From Hoyosella sp. YIM 151337 (GTDB lineage Bacteria; Actinomycetota; Actinomycetes; Mycobacteriales; Mycobacteriaceae), in the NCBI RefSeq assembly GCF_026041215.1, contig NZ_JAPEIQ010000013.1:310001-374000 (forward strand): a DNA stretch of 64,000 nt. The letters are read 5' to 3'. The number at the start of each line of letters is the position of its first letter. Positions within the stretch are counted from its first letter, which is position 1. Position numbers and translations under genes: made by a program. The notes under the pieces were generated by a model. It was not told where the DNA came from. It saw only the letters and a program-made list of their open reading frames with translations, and did not search any database. This document shows positions 21,204-34,375 of the stretch, piece by piece.

Positions 21204-22430
21204 TCATCCTTCCGATTCGGTGTCGTCGAGGACGGAGATTCCTGGTAGCTTCTTGCCTTCGAGGTACTCGAGAGAGGCACCGCCACCCGTGGAGATGTGT
21301 GAGAATCCGTCGTCTGGGAGCCCCAGTAAACGCACTGCCGCCGCAGAGTCACCACCGCCGACGACACTGAAAGCGCCCTTCGACGTTGCCTGGATGATCG
21401 CCTCCGCAACCCCCCGGGTGCCCGCAGCGAACGCGTCGAACTCGAACACACCCATCGGCCCGTTCCAGAAGATCGTCTTCGCGTTGCCGAGCACTGTCGC
21501 GAATCGATCGGCTGATTCTGGACCGATATCAAGGCCCATCCAGCCCTCCGGAATCTCTGCCGCTGCCACCGTCTGGGTGCTCGCGTCCGCACTAAAGCTG
21601 TCGGCAACCACAATGTCCACAGGAAGGTGGATCACGTCAGCGTAGCGCTCAAGGAGATCCTTGCACGTGTCGATCATCTCTTCTTGCAGCAGCGACGAAC
21701 CGACCTGAAGGCCCTCCGCCGCAAGAAACGTGAAGCACATGCCGCCGCCGATGACGAGAGTGTCGACCTTCGGCGCGAGCGCCTCGATAACAGCGAGCTT
21801 GTCGGAAACTTTCGACCCGCCCAGCACCACCGCGTACGGCCGCGCGGGATCGGCAGTGAGCTGCGTCAGGACATCGACCTCAGCAGCCACGAGCCCGCCC
21901 GCGTAGTGCGGCAGCAGCGTGGCGATATCGAATACTGACGCCTGCTTGCGGTGTACCACGCCGAAACCATCTGAGACGAACGCCCCGTCGGTGCCGGTGA
22001 GCGCAGCCAGTTCCCGCGCCAGTGCCTGACGCTCAGTGTCATCCTTGCTGGTTTCACGAGCATCGAAGCGCACATTCTCCAGCAGGAGAACGTCCCCCTC
22101 TGTCAGGCCCGCTGCCCTCTCCTGGGCATCCTGACCGACCACGTCGCCCGCGAGCTGGACGTAGCGGTCGAGTTCGTCACCGAGCCGCTGCGCCACCGGT
22201 GCCAGCGACAGCGCAGCGTCTGGGGCGCCTTTCGGGCGCCCCAGATGTGCGGCCACAATGACGCGCGCACCGGCGTCAGCGAGTGCACCGATCGTCGGTG
22301 CCGACGCAATGATCCGGCCAGCATCAGTGACGCTGCCTGCCTTCAACGGAACATTCAAATCAGCGCGAACAAGAACTGTGCGCCCGGAAACACCTTCTGC
22401 CAGGAGGTCCTGGAGAGTTTTCACTGTCAT
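21204..22430 (-). CDS. pgk: Phosphoglycerate kinase
   Basis: Makes ATP from 1,3-bisphosphoglycerate in glycolysis. The 408-residue protein has the N-terminal RADLNVPL, the AAHLGRPKG motif, the nucleotide-domain [11 protein letters not shown] and the C-terminal GGGDSAAAV. Its ATG lies 17 bases downstream of the gap stop with an AGATGAC-type leader; tpiA follows at once. Confidence 0.97.
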   Translation of the reverse strand: MTVKTLQDLLAEGVSGRTVLVRADLNVPLKAGSVTDAGRIIASAPTIGALADAGARVIVAAHLGRPKGAPDAALSLAPVAQRLGDELDRYVQLAGDVVGQDAQERAAGLTEGDVLLLENVRFDARETSKDDTERQALARELAALTGTDGAFVSDGFGVVHRKQASVFDIATLLPHYAGGLVAAEVDVLTQLTADPARPYAVVLGGSKVSDKLAVIEALAPKVDTLVIGGGMCFTFLAAEGLQVGSSLLQEEMIDTCKDLLERYADVIHLPVDIVVADSFSADASTQTVAAAEIPEGWMGLDIGPESADRFATVLGNAKTIFWNGPMGVFEFDAFAAGTRGVAEAIIQATSKGAFSVVGGGDSAAAVRLLGLPDDGFSHISTGGGASLEYLEGKKLPGISVLDDTESEG

Positions 22431-22447
22431 CTGTGCGTCTAACCCCT

Positions 22448-23509
<1,062 letters not shown>

Positions 23510-23542
23510 CTAGCCATAGCGGCGGTTCAATCGAACCAACAT

Positions 23543-24520
23543 TTACGCTTCTTCAAGCAACTCAGGAGTTACCGCTGAATCCGTGTCTGGAATGCCCAGT
23601 TCACGCGCTCTGCGGTCAGCCATTGACAGTAGTCGCCGGATGCGGCCCGCAACGGCATCTTTGGTAAGAGGCGGGTCCGCAAGTTGACCGAGTTCCTCCA
23701 GTGAACTCTGTCGATGTTTAATCCGCAGCCGCCCTGCTGCGGCCAGATGTTCAGGGGCGTCGTCGCCCAAGATTTCAATCGCACGTTCAACCTTCGCCGC
23801 GGCTGCTACCGCTGCGCGCGCTGAGCGGCGCAGGTTTGCGTCATCGAAATTCGCCAGCCGGTTCGCGGTCGCGCGCACCTCACGGCGAATCCGGCGCTCT
23901 TCCCACACCAACCGCGTGTCTTGAGCACCCATACGGGTAAGTAGCGCGCCAATCGCATCGCCGTCCCGGACGACAACGCGGTCGGCGCCACGCACCTCGC
24001 GCGCCTTTGCTGCGATACCCATTCGCCGTGCAGCACCAACAAGGGCCATTGCGGCTTCAGGCCCAGGGCAGCCTACTTCGAGCGCCGCCGAACGTCCAGG
24101 TTCTGTCAGGGAACCGTGGGCGAGGAAAGCACCGCGCCAAGCAGCTTCCGAATCGTGGATGCCGCCGCCTACCACGTGGGCGGGGAGGCCGCGGACAGGC
24201 CGTCCTCGCAGATCGAGGAGACCGGTTTGACGTGCCAGCGCCTCGCCGTCTTTCGCAACGCGCACGAGGTAGCGTGTGCTTTTCCGCAATCCGCTCGCAC
24301 CGACTACGTGGATATCGGCGCTATAGCCGTACAGTTCGTGTATTTCGCGGCGCAGCCGACGTGCAATCGACCCCATGTCGACATCCGCCTCGACGACCAC
24401 GCGCCCGGCCACTATGTGGAGTCCCCCGGAGAATCGGAGCAGCGAGGCGACTTCCGCCTTTCGCGCACTCACCTGGGTGACAGTCAGACGGCTGAGTTCA
24501 TCTTTGACCTCCGCAGTCAT
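23543..24520 (-). CDS. whiA: DNA-binding protein WhiA
   Basis: WhiA is a conserved Gram-positive regulator, controlling sporulation in Streptomyces and linked to cell division elsewhere. The 325-residue protein has an N-terminal homing-endonuclease-like fold without catalytic residues and a C-terminal helix-turn-helix with the conserved [27 protein letters not shown] segment. The ATG overlaps the cuvA stop by four bases (ATGA). It ends the rapZ-cuvA-whiA trio conserved across actinobacteria. Confidence 0.95.
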   Translation of the reverse strand: MTAEVKDELSRLTVTQVSARKAEVASLLRFSGGLHIVAGRVVVEADVDMGSIARRLRREIHELYGYSADIHVVGASGLRKSTRYLVRVAKDGEALARQTGLLDLRGRPVRGLPAHVVGGGIHDSEAAWRGAFLAHGSLTEPGRSAALEVGCPGPEAAMALVGAARRMGIAAKAREVRGADRVVVRDGDAIGALLTRMGAQDTRLVWEERRIRREVRATANRLANFDDANLRRSARAAVAAAAKVERAIEILGDDAPEHLAAAGRLRIKHRQSSLEELGQLADPPLTKDAVAGRIRRLLSMADRRARELGIPDTDSAVTPELLEEA

Positions 24521-25578
24521 TGCCACGGCGCAGATTCCTTCCGGTCGATCCCTACTACACTGTCAGTCTGCACGCTCCCCGCAGAAATGCCAGATACGTC
24601 GCCATGCAGCACATCGCCGAGCACCGCGGCGAGCTTGAAGATGTCATGCTTCGCGGTACCTGGAACACCCACTGCGGCATACCGTACGTCGGCACCCAGC
24701 TGCGCGGCAGCCCGGCACAGGTGAGCACGCTCGCTGCCTGGCGGCACTGTATTCGCGTCCACGATGACCTGGTCTACCCGGAAACTGGGGGCGTGCTGCG
24801 AGAGTACGTGAAGATGACGCTCGGCGGAGAATCCAGCGGTCTCCCCCGCCTGCGGTCCGAGGTTCAGAACTAGAGCCCGCCGTGCCTTCGTCGCAATCAG
24901 CGCGTCACGCTGCTCCGGTACAAGAACGTGCGGAATGACGCTGCTGAACCACGAGCCTGGCCCGAGAATAACCAGGTCAGCATTGTTGATCGCGGCGACC
25001 GCCTCGCGGCACGCCGCAGGTTCACCGGGCAGCAGCCGCACCCGCCTAACCCGGCCGGGCGTCGTGGCGACCGCGACCTGTCCGCGGATAACGCGATTGA
25101 TCCGCGGATCTTCTTCCAGCCCCACCACATCAGCTTCGATCTGCAGTGGAATCGTCGCCATCGGAAGCACGCGACCGCGCACCCCGAGGACCCGGCCCAG
25201 CTCCTCGAGAGCGCTAATAATGTCGCCCAGCACCTCCGTAAGCCCGGCCAGAATCAGGTTGCCCACGGCGTGCCCGGCAAGCGCACCAGTTCCGCGGAAG
25301 CGGTGCTGAACCAGGTCGCGCCATAATTCTGCATGTTCATCGTGGTCTGCGAGGGCCGCGAGGGCCATGCGCAGATCGCCGGGCGGAACCAGGTCGAGCT
25401 CCGAGCGCAGCCGCCCTGACGAGCCCCCGTCGTCAGCGACGGTGACGACAGCAGTGATGTCATCGCTCAGCTGGCGAGCAGCGCTCAGCGTGGCGTAGAG
25501 GCCATGACCGCCGCCCAGCGCGACGATCGACGGTTGCCGCCCCGGAGGCGAGCCGTAAAGGTTGTTCGGAGCTGTCAT
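24517..25578 (-). CDS. cuvA: CuvA/YvcK family protein
   Basis: A 353-residue Rossmann-like protein of the YvcK (CofD-like) family, with [14 protein letters not shown] near residue 18, [12 protein letters not shown] near 47 and the [15 protein letters not shown] segment. In mycobacteria CuvA is needed for growth on some carbon sources and for cell wall synthesis; it probably binds nucleotide-sugars. It overlaps rapZ and whiA by four bases on each side, so the three genes are translationally coupled. Confidence 0.94.
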   Translation of the reverse strand: MTAPNNLYGSPPGRQPSIVALGGGHGLYATLSAARQLSDDITAVVTVADDGGSSGRLRSELDLVPPGDLRMALAALADHDEHAELWRDLVQHRFRGTGALAGHAVGNLILAGLTEVLGDIISALEELGRVLGVRGRVLPMATIPLQIEADVVGLEEDPRINRVIRGQVAVATTPGRVRRVRLLPGEPAACREAVAAINNADLVILGPGSWFSSVIPHVLVPEQRDALIATKARRALVLNLGPQAGETAGFSAERHLHVLSQHAPSFRVDQVIVDANTVPPGSERAHLCRAAAQLGADVRYAAVGVPGTAKHDIFKLAAVLGDVLHGDVSGISAGSVQTDSVVGIDRKESAPWQ

Positions 25579-26459
25579 TCCCTACCCAGATCCCGGTGCC
25601 GTGTGCGGACGGTAACGCCGTCATCTTCGGACAGCAACTGTGCGATCGCTTCGGTCATCGCGACGCTCCGGTGTTTACCGCCAGTGCAACCCACCCCAAT
25701 CGTCATGTATCGCTTGCCCTCCGCCCGATACCCCTTCAGAACCGGCACGAGCAGCGCACGAAGCGTTTTCAGAAATTCGTCAGCGCCGTCCTGGCTCAAT
25801 ACGAAGTCGCGCACGCCGCCGTCCTTACCAGTGAATGGCCGCAGCTCGGGGATCCAGTGCGGGTTCGGCAAAAAACGGACGTCGAGAACCATATCCACAT
25901 CGATCGGCAAACCGTATTTGAACCCGAAGGACAATACCGCAACCTTAATTTTGCGGCTGTGTGCGTCCTCGAACTCGGGCTCGATTCGTGCGCGCAGATC
26001 GTGGACTGACAGACTCGATGTGTCGATCACCACGTCCGCCATCGCCCGGACCGGCGCGACCAGTTTCCGCTCCGCCGCGATCCCCTCTAGCAGCGTGCCA
26101 TCGCCCTGCAGCGGATGACTCCGCCGGACTTGCTCATAACGGCGCACGAGCACCGCGTCCGAGGCTTCCAGAAACAAGATCCGCGGCGTGATGTCGCGTG
26201 CCGCTAGTTCCCGCACCACCGAGTCGAGACCGCCCGCGAACGCACGGCTGCGCACGTCGAGGACAACAGCGAGCCGCTTGGTCGGATTGTCCGCGGCGAG
26301 GCTCAAATCGACGGCCTGCGGCACCAGTTCCGCCGGAACGTTGTCGATCACATACCAGTCGAGATCTTCGAGAACCTTCGCTGACGTGCCCCGGCCTGCT
26401 CCAGAGAGTCCCGTGATGAGGGTGACATCGATACTGGGCGGACTGAATTGGTCGCTCAC
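25575..26459 (-). CDS. rapZ: RapZ-family nucleotide-binding protein
   Basis: A 294-residue P-loop protein. The Walker A is GLSGAGRGT, with arginine in place of the usual lysine, as in mycobacterial orthologues. The C-terminal half has SFGFKYGLP, DVRFLPNPHW and the GCTGGKHRSV motif typical of RapZ. In E. coli RapZ adapts RNase E to a small RNA; in actinobacteria the role is not defined. The start is a GTG, 63 bases after uvrC. Confidence 0.92.
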   Translation of the reverse strand: MSDQFSPPSIDVTLITGLSGAGRGTSAKVLEDLDWYVIDNVPAELVPQAVDLSLAADNPTKRLAVVLDVRSRAFAGGLDSVVRELAARDITPRILFLEASDAVLVRRYEQVRRSHPLQGDGTLLEGIAAERKLVAPVRAMADVVIDTSSLSVHDLRARIEPEFEDAHSRKIKVAVLSFGFKYGLPIDVDMVLDVRFLPNPHWIPELRPFTGKDGGVRDFVLSQDGADEFLKTLRALLVPVLKGYRAEGKRYMTIGVGCTGGKHRSVAMTEAIAQLLSEDDGVTVRTRHRDLGRE

Positions 26460-26522
26460 CTATGTTCCTGTCGCTCGAAGCCGTCGGAGGTTCACCCGGC
26501 GCCATGGGCACCACCGCTGAGG

Positions 26523-28511
26523 TTATTCGACTGAAGCCTTCCCTGGGGAGGGCTCGGCCGAAGAATCCTTATTCAATGCCTCATGCACAGCTGCGGCCGT
26601 CGCAGTCCCTATGCCGGGAACTTCGGTGATTTCACCGACTGAGGCTGCCTTGAGCCGTGCCACTGAGCCGAAATGGGAGACGAGGGCCGTTTTCCGTGTC
26701 TGCCCAAGTCCAGGTATCGAGTCCAGGACGGATTCAGTCATACGCCGTGAGCGCTTACTGCGGTGAAACGCGATAGCGAACCGATGGGCCTCGTCCCGCA
26801 CGCGCTGCAATAGGAACAGCGCCTGACTGGTACGCGGAAGAATTACCGGGTAGTCCTCGCCGGGTAGCCACACCTCCTCCAGTCGCTTCGCCAGCCCGAT
26901 CACAGCGATATCGGTGATTCCGAGTTCTTCAAGCACCGCAGACGCGGCGTTGACCTGGGGCAAGCCGCCGTCGACCACGAAAAGGTTCGGCGGGTACGCG
27001 AACCGGCGCGGCTTGCCAGTGTCCGGATCAATTGCCTCGAACCGTGCCTCTGCTTCGTGGTGATCGAGTGACTTCCGGTACCGGGCGAACCGACGCTGAG
27101 TTACTTCGGCGATACTCGCGACATCGTTCGAGCGGCCTTCACCCGCGGCTTCCCGGATCGTGTAGTGGCGGTAGTCCGATTTGCGGGGCAGCCCGTCCTC
27201 GAACACGACAAGTGAACCGACCACATCCGTGCCCTGAACGTGACTGATATCGATGCACTCGATCCGCAACGGCGCAGTATCGAGGGTGAGAGTGTCCTGG
27301 AGTTCCTGCAAAGCAGCAGAACGCGCGGTGAGGTCCCCGGCGCGGCGCAGCTTATGCTGCTGGAGTGCTTCACGCGCGTTGCGATGGACAGTCTCCGCCA
27401 GCGCCTTCTTATCACCGCGCTGGGGCACCCGCACCCGCACACTAGACCCGCGGAGGTCGCTGAGCCAGCGTTCGAGCCCCTCGGCTCCCGGCGGCAGCAC
27501 CGGCACGAGGACGGTCTTGGGGATGGGACTGGCGGCTTTGTGCCCGCCTTCGGGAAGATCGCGTGCAAGCGCCTGCTGCTCCCCGTAGAACTGGGTGAGA
27601 AACTCCTCCACCATTTCCGGCTCGTCCTGCTCGCCGACGCGCTCGATCACCCAGCCGCGCTGGCCCCGCACACGGCCTCCGCGCACATGGAAAACCTGGA
27701 CGGCTACTTCGAGTTCATCAGCGGCGAACGCCACGACATCGGCATCCGTGCCGTCTCCGAGAACCACGGCCTGCTTCTCCAGCGCGCGCTTGAGCGCGCC
27801 GATATCGTCCCGAAGCCGCGCGGCTCGCTCGAAATCGAGGGCCTCCGCCGCCACACTCATGCGCTTTTCGAGTTCGCGGACCATTCGGTCGGTTTTGCCG
27901 GACAAGAAGTCGCAGAAATCCGCCACGATCTGCTGATGTTCGGCCGCATCCACCTGTCCGGTGCAGGGCGCCGAGCATTTCCCGATGTATCCCAGCAAAC
28001 AGGGTCGGCCTAACTGCTGGTGGCGTCTGAACACACCGCCGGAGCATGTCCGGGCGGGAAATACCCGCAGCAGCAGGTCCAGCGTTTCCCGGATCGCCCA
28101 CGCGTGTGAATACGGCCCGAAGTACCTAACACCCTTCTTGCGCGGGCCACGGTACACGAACAGCCTTGGAAACTCCTCGTTCAGGGTGACAGCGAGGACC
28201 GGGTAGGACTTATCGTCGCGGTAGCGGACGTTGAAGGGCGGATCAAACTCCTTGATCCAGTTGTACTCGAGCTGAAGCGCCTCCACCTCGGTGCCCACGA
28301 CGGTCCACTCCACGCTCGACGCCGTGGTGACCATTTTCCGCGTGCGCGGCTGCAGGCCACTCAGATCCGCGAAGTAGGAGTTGAGCCGGCTTCGCAGACT
28401 CTTCGCTTTTCCGACGTACAGTACCCGGCCGCCCGAATCACGAAATCGGTAAACACCCGGCTCGATCGGAATCGAACCGGGTGCTGGGCGATAGGTGGAA
28501 GGATCAGGCAC
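26523..28511 (-). CDS. uvrC: Excinuclease ABC subunit C
   Basis: UvrC makes both incisions in nucleotide excision repair. The 662-residue protein has the N-terminal GIY-YIG domain ([22 protein letters not shown], about residues 18-40), a UVR helix-hairpin segment near 205-240, the RNase H-like C-terminal nuclease with [17 protein letters not shown], and a terminal pair of helix-hairpin-helix motifs ([18 protein letters not shown]). It is the first gene of the uvrC-rapZ-cuvA-whiA run, with a GTG start. Confidence 0.97.
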   Translation of the reverse strand: MPDPSTYRPAPGSIPIEPGVYRFRDSGGRVLYVGKAKSLRSRLNSYFADLSGLQPRTRKMVTTASSVEWTVVGTEVEALQLEYNWIKEFDPPFNVRYRDDKSYPVLAVTLNEEFPRLFVYRGPRKKGVRYFGPYSHAWAIRETLDLLLRVFPARTCSGGVFRRHQQLGRPCLLGYIGKCSAPCTGQVDAAEHQQIVADFCDFLSGKTDRMVRELEKRMSVAAEALDFERAARLRDDIGALKRALEKQAVVLGDGTDADVVAFAADELEVAVQVFHVRGGRVRGQRGWVIERVGEQDEPEMVEEFLTQFYGEQQALARDLPEGGHKAASPIPKTVLVPVLPPGAEGLERWLSDLRGSSVRVRVPQRGDKKALAETVHRNAREALQQHKLRRAGDLTARSAALQELQDTLTLDTAPLRIECIDISHVQGTDVVGSLVVFEDGLPRKSDYRHYTIREAAGEGRSNDVASIAEVTQRRFARYRKSLDHHEAEARFEAIDPDTGKPRRFAYPPNLFVVDGGLPQVNAASAVLEELGITDIAVIGLAKRLEEVWLPGEDYPVILPRTSQALFLLQRVRDEAHRFAIAFHRSKRSRRMTESVLDSIPGLGQTRKTALVSHFGSVARLKAASVGEITEVPGIGTATAAAVHEALNKDSSAEPSPGKASVE

Positions 28512-28552
28512 GTGCCCAGGTTATCCGCAGTATCCGACAAATTCTCGTGGCA

Positions 28553-30791
<2,239 letters not shown>

Positions 30792-30796
30792 TGTTC

Positions 30797-31480
30797 TTAC
30801 TCCTCGGCCCCGCTAGCAGCGGTGTCCTGTAGGGCGGTACCGCGGTAGCGGAACCCTTCACCAGGAGTGCCCTCACCGCTTCGGCTGTGCAGACGCTCCA
30901 CGTATTTGGCAATGACGTCGACCTCAAGATTGACGGTCGTGCCGACGCTCGCGCGGCCAAGAGTGGTCAGCTGCTGCGTCGTGGGAATAAGGGAAACCTC
31001 AAAATAATCGGCTCCCGCGCTTTTTCCAACGGCCGACACGGTCAGCGACACACCGTCAATCGTGATCGACCCTTTCTCGACGATATACCGGGCAAGCTGC
31101 GCTGGCACTGAGAGCCGGACAACCTCCCAATGTTCCATCGGAGTGCGGCTGATAATCACACCGGTGCCATCCACATGTCCTTGCACGATGTGGCCACCTA
31201 AACGGCCGCCCACAGCGACCGCGCGTTCGAGATTGACCTGGCTGCCCGCGCCAATTCCCGCAAGGCTGGTACGCCGCATCGTTTCGCCCATGACGTCCGC
31301 GGTAAACGACCCGTCCACAAGCACGTCGACGACTGTGAGGCAGACGCCATTGACCGCGATCGAATCGCCGTGTGACGCGTCGGATGTGACCAGCGGGCCG
31401 CGCACCGTAATGCGCGCCGAATCCCCGCGTGTTTCGGCCGCGACGACCTCACCAAGCTCTTCGACGATCCCTGTGAACAC
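30797..31480 (-). CDS. ribE: Riboflavin synthase alpha subunit
   Basis: Dismutates two lumazines to riboflavin. The 227-residue protein consists of two similar lumazine-binding halves, starting [11 protein letters not shown] and containing NGVCLTV-V and later [11 protein letters not shown], with the [11 protein letters not shown] motif in the second half. The frame is open for another 200 codons upstream, but that overlaps ribD; the GTG directly before FTGIVEE with an AGGAG nine bases upstream is the family start. Also called ribC in mycobacteria. Confidence 0.94.
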   Translation of the reverse strand: MFTGIVEELGEVVAAETRGDSARITVRGPLVTSDASHGDSIAVNGVCLTVVDVLVDGSFTADVMGETMRRTSLAGIGAGSQVNLERAVAVGGRLGGHIVQGHVDGTGVIISRTPMEHWEVVRLSVPAQLARYIVEKGSITIDGVSLTVSAVGKSAGADYFEVSLIPTTQQLTTLGRASVGTTVNLEVDVIAKYVERLHSRSGEGTPGEGFRYRGTALQDTAASGAEE

Positions 31481-31514
31481 TCGCGCACGCTCCTCACCGC
31501 TGTACGTCACCACG

Positions 31515-32519
31515 TTATCGCGGCACAAGGCTGATAAGCACATCGTCCCCGAGCCGCTCCACACTCTCACAGTGAAACCGGAAAGCATCGCCAATGCTTC
31601 CAGCGCCAGCGTCACCCACCGCCGCGGGGCCGTCACCGAGAACAACCGGGGCCACGTACGCCGTGATCCGGTCGACCAAACCTGCGCGGAAGAATGCCCC
31701 CGCGACTGTCGGGCCGCCTTCGAGCACCACGTCCACACAGTCCTCGAGCGCCCCGACAACGTCACGCGGATCGCGTGACCGCACGATTCTGGTTTCCGCG
31801 GCGGCGTCGGCGACGCGCGCGCTGGCGGGAATCTCGCGCAGACCGAAGACAACGCGAACGGGCTGGTGGCCGGCCAGTGAACCGTCCGCGTTTCGCGCGG
31901 TGAGCCACGGATCGTCCGCATGGACGGTGCCGGTACCGACGACGATCGCGTCGATACGGGAGCGCTCCATACGATCCCGTGCCCGCGACTCGGGACCTGA
32001 AATCCATTGGCTCGACCCATCGGCCGCCGCACACCGGCCGTCGAGACTCGCGGCGTACTTGTAAGTGAAGTGCGGCCGCCCCGTCCGCTGCCGATGCAGC
32101 CACGCACGCAGCGGACCCTTCACCACGGGGGCCGGATCGTGCCACTTCGTGACCGCGACGCCTGCGTGTGTGAGCGTGCCGCTTCCCCCTGCCGCCTGCG
32201 CAACCGGATCGTCTACCGCGTAGTGCACCTGCGCGATGCCGGCGTCAATCAGGGCTTTGCTGCACGGCGGGGTACGTCCGTAGTGGTTACAGGGTTCCAG
32301 CGTCACGATTGCGGTGCCGCCAAAGGCACGCGAGCCAGCCTCGCGCAAAGCCACCACCTCAGCGTGCGGGCCGCCGGCCGGCTGCGTGCCCCCGACCCCG
32401 ACGACGTTGCCACCCACGTCGAGAATCACCGCGCCTACCGGCGGGTTCGGGCTCGTCGTGCCACGTACCCGCTCAGAGGCTTCCACGGCGAGACGCATCG
32501 CGTCGCTGAGATGCAGCAT
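31515..32519 (-). CDS. ribD: Bifunctional riboflavin deaminase-reductase RibD
   Basis: The N-terminal about 145 residues are the pyrimidine deaminase, with zinc ligands in HAEVVAL and PCNHYGRTPPC. The remainder is the NADPH-dependent reductase, with the KYAASLDGRCAAADGSSQWISG segment and GGPTVAGAFF. The 334-residue length is normal. It starts nine bases after the rpe stop and is followed 34 bases later by ribE. Confidence 0.95.
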   Translation of the reverse strand: MLHLSDAMRLAVEASERVRGTTSPNPPVGAVILDVGGNVVGVGGTQPAGGPHAEVVALREAGSRAFGGTAIVTLEPCNHYGRTPPCSKALIDAGIAQVHYAVDDPVAQAAGGSGTLTHAGVAVTKWHDPAPVVKGPLRAWLHRQRTGRPHFTYKYAASLDGRCAAADGSSQWISGPESRARDRMERSRIDAIVVGTGTVHADDPWLTARNADGSLAGHQPVRVVFGLREIPASARVADAAAETRIVRSRDPRDVVGALEDCVDVVLEGGPTVAGAFFRAGLVDRITAYVAPVVLGDGPAAVGDAGAGSIGDAFRFHCESVERLGDDVLISLVPR

Positions 32520-32528
32520 GCAGGCCTG

Positions 32529-33218
32529 CTAGTGCTCGAGGTGAGCGGAGGCTGCACCCGCGAGCGCGCGCAGTTTTTCTACCGCGGCCGCTGGATCGTC
32601 CGCTCCGTACACAGCAGATCCGGCCACAAAACAGTCCACCCCCGCCTCCGCGGCGGACTCGACCGTCTCCATGTTGATGCCGCCATCAATCTCGACGAGC
32701 ACTGTGAGCTCACCCGCATCGACGAGTTTGCGCACGCGGCGTGCCTTGTCGAGTACGTGGGCAATGAACTTCTGCCCGCCAAAACCGGGTTCGACGCTCA
32801 TCACGAGGAGAGTGTCGAACTCGCGCAGGATTTCGAGGTACGGATCGAGTTGGGTGTTTGGTTTGATGGCCAGTCCGGCCTTCCCTCCCGCAGCGCGAAT
32901 ATCGCGAGCCACGGCCACCGGGTTGTCGGTGGCTTCCGCGTGGAAAGTGACGTTATGAGCACCTGCCTCCGCGTACGGCGGGGCCCAGCGTTCGGGGTTC
33001 TCAATCATCAAGTGACAGTCGATCGGAATGGTGGTCGCTTTCAGCAAGCTCTCCACGATCGGGAGACCAAGTGTGAGGTTTGGCACAAAGTGCGCGTCCA
33101 TGACGTCGACGTGGAGCCAGTCGGCACCGCCGACCGCAGCGGCCTCGTCGGCGAGATGGGCGAAGTCCGCGGACAGAATCGAGGGGGCGATCATCGGTCC
33201 CCGAGGGTGAGCAGCCAT
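32529..33218 (-). CDS. rpe: Ribulose-phosphate 3-epimerase
   Basis: Interconverts ribulose 5-phosphate and xylulose 5-phosphate. The 229-residue barrel has [12 protein letters not shown], the metal-site [26 protein letters not shown] and [12 protein letters not shown]. It is the first gene of the flavin operon on this strand; ribulose 5-phosphate is also the RibBA substrate, so the grouping makes metabolic sense. It is divergent from two small membrane protein genes, with a 41-base gap. Confidence 0.96.
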   Translation of the reverse strand: MAAHPRGPMIAPSILSADFAHLADEAAAVGGADWLHVDVMDAHFVPNLTLGLPIVESLLKATTIPIDCHLMIENPERWAPPYAEAGAHNVTFHAEATDNPVAVARDIRAAGGKAGLAIKPNTQLDPYLEILREFDTLLVMSVEPGFGGQKFIAHVLDKARRVRKLVDAGELTVLVEIDGGINMETVESAAEAGVDCFVAGSAVYGADDPAAAVEKLRALAGAASAHLEH

Positions 33219-33259
33219 GCTGCGAGTGTAAGAGGTGCGGTGTTAAAGTCTTAAACCCG

Positions 33260-33640
33260 ATGATCACCCCACTCTCCATCGCCATCACAGTGCTCACGCT
33301 CGGGGCCGCACTGTGGGCGCTGGTCAAGCTGATAGCCGATCGCCCCGTGGATCTGAGCCGGTTGGCTGGCAAGATGCTGCTCGGCGTTCTGGGCGTCGCG
33401 GAGGCGCTGACGATCGTCCAGACCTTCGCAGGGTTTATGCTGCTCGTTACGGACGATCGCGAAGTCTCGACACTGACGTTCGTGCTGTACCTCATCGGTG
33501 TCCCGCTAATCATCCCGATAGCCACGTGGTGGGCGCTCGGCGACCGGAGCCGGGCAGGCGCCGGAGTGCTCGCGGTCGGTCTCGTCGCAGTGCCGGTAAT
33601 GGTGCTGCGAATGCACGAACTGTGGAGCGCAGGAGTATGA
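33260..33640 (+). CDS. Small membrane protein, first of a pair
   Basis: A 126-residue protein with four hydrophobic segments (about residues 5-25, 38-63, 74-92 and 101-118). No family motif is recognised. A TAAAGT hexamer ends ten bases before the ATG, so the transcript may have a very short leader. The next gene overlaps by four bases (ATGA). Four-helix pairs of this kind occur widely in actinobacteria without known function. Confidence 0.78.
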   Translation: MITPLSIAITVLTLGAALWALVKLIADRPVDLSRLAGKMLLGVLGVAEALTIVQTFAGFMLLVTDDREVSTLTFVLYLIGVPLIIPIATWWALGDRSRAGAGVLAVGLVAVPVMVLRMHELWSAGV

Positions 33641-34077
33641 CGGTTAGCACATCAGGCACTACTCCCGGCGGTGCACCGGAGCAACAAGTCCGCGAACGCA
33701 CACGCACCGGCACCGGCCGGATCCTCATCGCCGTGTACGCGGTGTTCAGCCTCGCTGCCGCAGCGCGCTCGTTCGTACAGATCGTTGACCGGTTCGAGGT
33801 TGCACCCATTGCATTTGTTCTGTCTGCTGTCGCCGCCGCGTTCTACATCCTCGCGACGTTCACGCTAGCCCGTGCGACCACCGTTTCCCGCCGCCTCGCG
33901 ATGTGGTCGTGCATCGTTGAGTTCGCCGGCGTGATAACCGTGGGAACGATCAGCTTTGTTGTCCCGGAATGGTTCCCAGAACCGACAGTGTGGTCACACT
34001 TCGGTCAGGGATACCTGTTTATCCCGCTCGTGCTGCCCATCGCCGGGCTGTGGTGGCTGCGACATACAGCGCACTAA
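33637..34077 (+). CDS. Small membrane protein, second of a pair
   Basis: A 146-residue protein with a hydrophilic, threonine- and glycine-rich N-terminus of about 27 residues and four hydrophobic segments. The segment VWSHFGQGYLFIPLVLPIAGLWW near the C-terminus is well formed and probably conserved. The ATG overlaps the stop of the preceding membrane protein (ATGA), so the two are translated together and may form a complex. Function unknown. Confidence 0.78.
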   Translation: MTVSTSGTTPGGAPEQQVRERTRTGTGRILIAVYAVFSLAAAARSFVQIVDRFEVAPIAFVLSAVAAAFYILATFTLARATTVSRRLAMWSCIVEFAGVITVGTISFVVPEWFPEPTVWSHFGQGYLFIPLVLPIAGLWWLRHTAH

Positions 34078-34149
34078 CGCCCCGTGCCTGACGAAGCACC
34101 CAGGTTCTTGTGATGTTTAGAGTGGGATTGCTTGAGGGACATCTTCCTC

Positions 34150-34362
34150 ATGAGCTCACAACCCAAAGTCGGTGACATCGTCGCGTGGAAATGGGGCAAC
34201 GGAATTGCCTCCGGCGAGGTGGAGCGGGTTTGCTGCGAGAAGACGCACATCCAAAGCAAAGGGCAGACCGTCACCCGCAATGGCAGCCGAGACAACCCGG
34301 CCGTAGTCATCAGGCAAGATGACGGCACCAAAGTCATCAAGCTTCACAGCGAACTCGACTGA
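34150..34362 (+). CDS. DUF2945 / TUDOR-like small protein
   Basis: A 70-residue cytoplasmic protein. The sequence VGDIVAWKWGNGIASGEVERV followed by QTVTRNGSRDNPAVVI and KLHSEL matches the HVA1/DUF2945 TUDOR-like family, small beta-barrel proteins of unknown role. I chose the ATG at MSSQPKV; six further residues upstream are open. It is convergent with the amidase gene, 13 bases away. Confidence 0.8.
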   Translation: MSSQPKVGDIVAWKWGNGIASGEVERVCCEKTHIQSKGQTVTRNGSRDNPAVVIRQDDGTKVIKLHSELD

Positions 34363-34375
34363 GGACGGAGCGGGA

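Noticed and set aside
30797-32107. Riboflavin synthase as a 436-residue protein
   Set aside because: The extra N-terminal 200 residues overlap ribD and have shadow composition; the family starts at FTGIVEE.
32007-33254. Long plus-strand open frame opposite ribD and rpe (415 codons)
   Set aside because: It is the antisense shadow of two well-identified enzymes; no family features, and such frames are common in GC-rich DNA.
32520-33259. FMN riboswitch for the rib operon
   Set aside because: The gaps before ribD, ribE and rpe are too short and lack the conserved RFN element.
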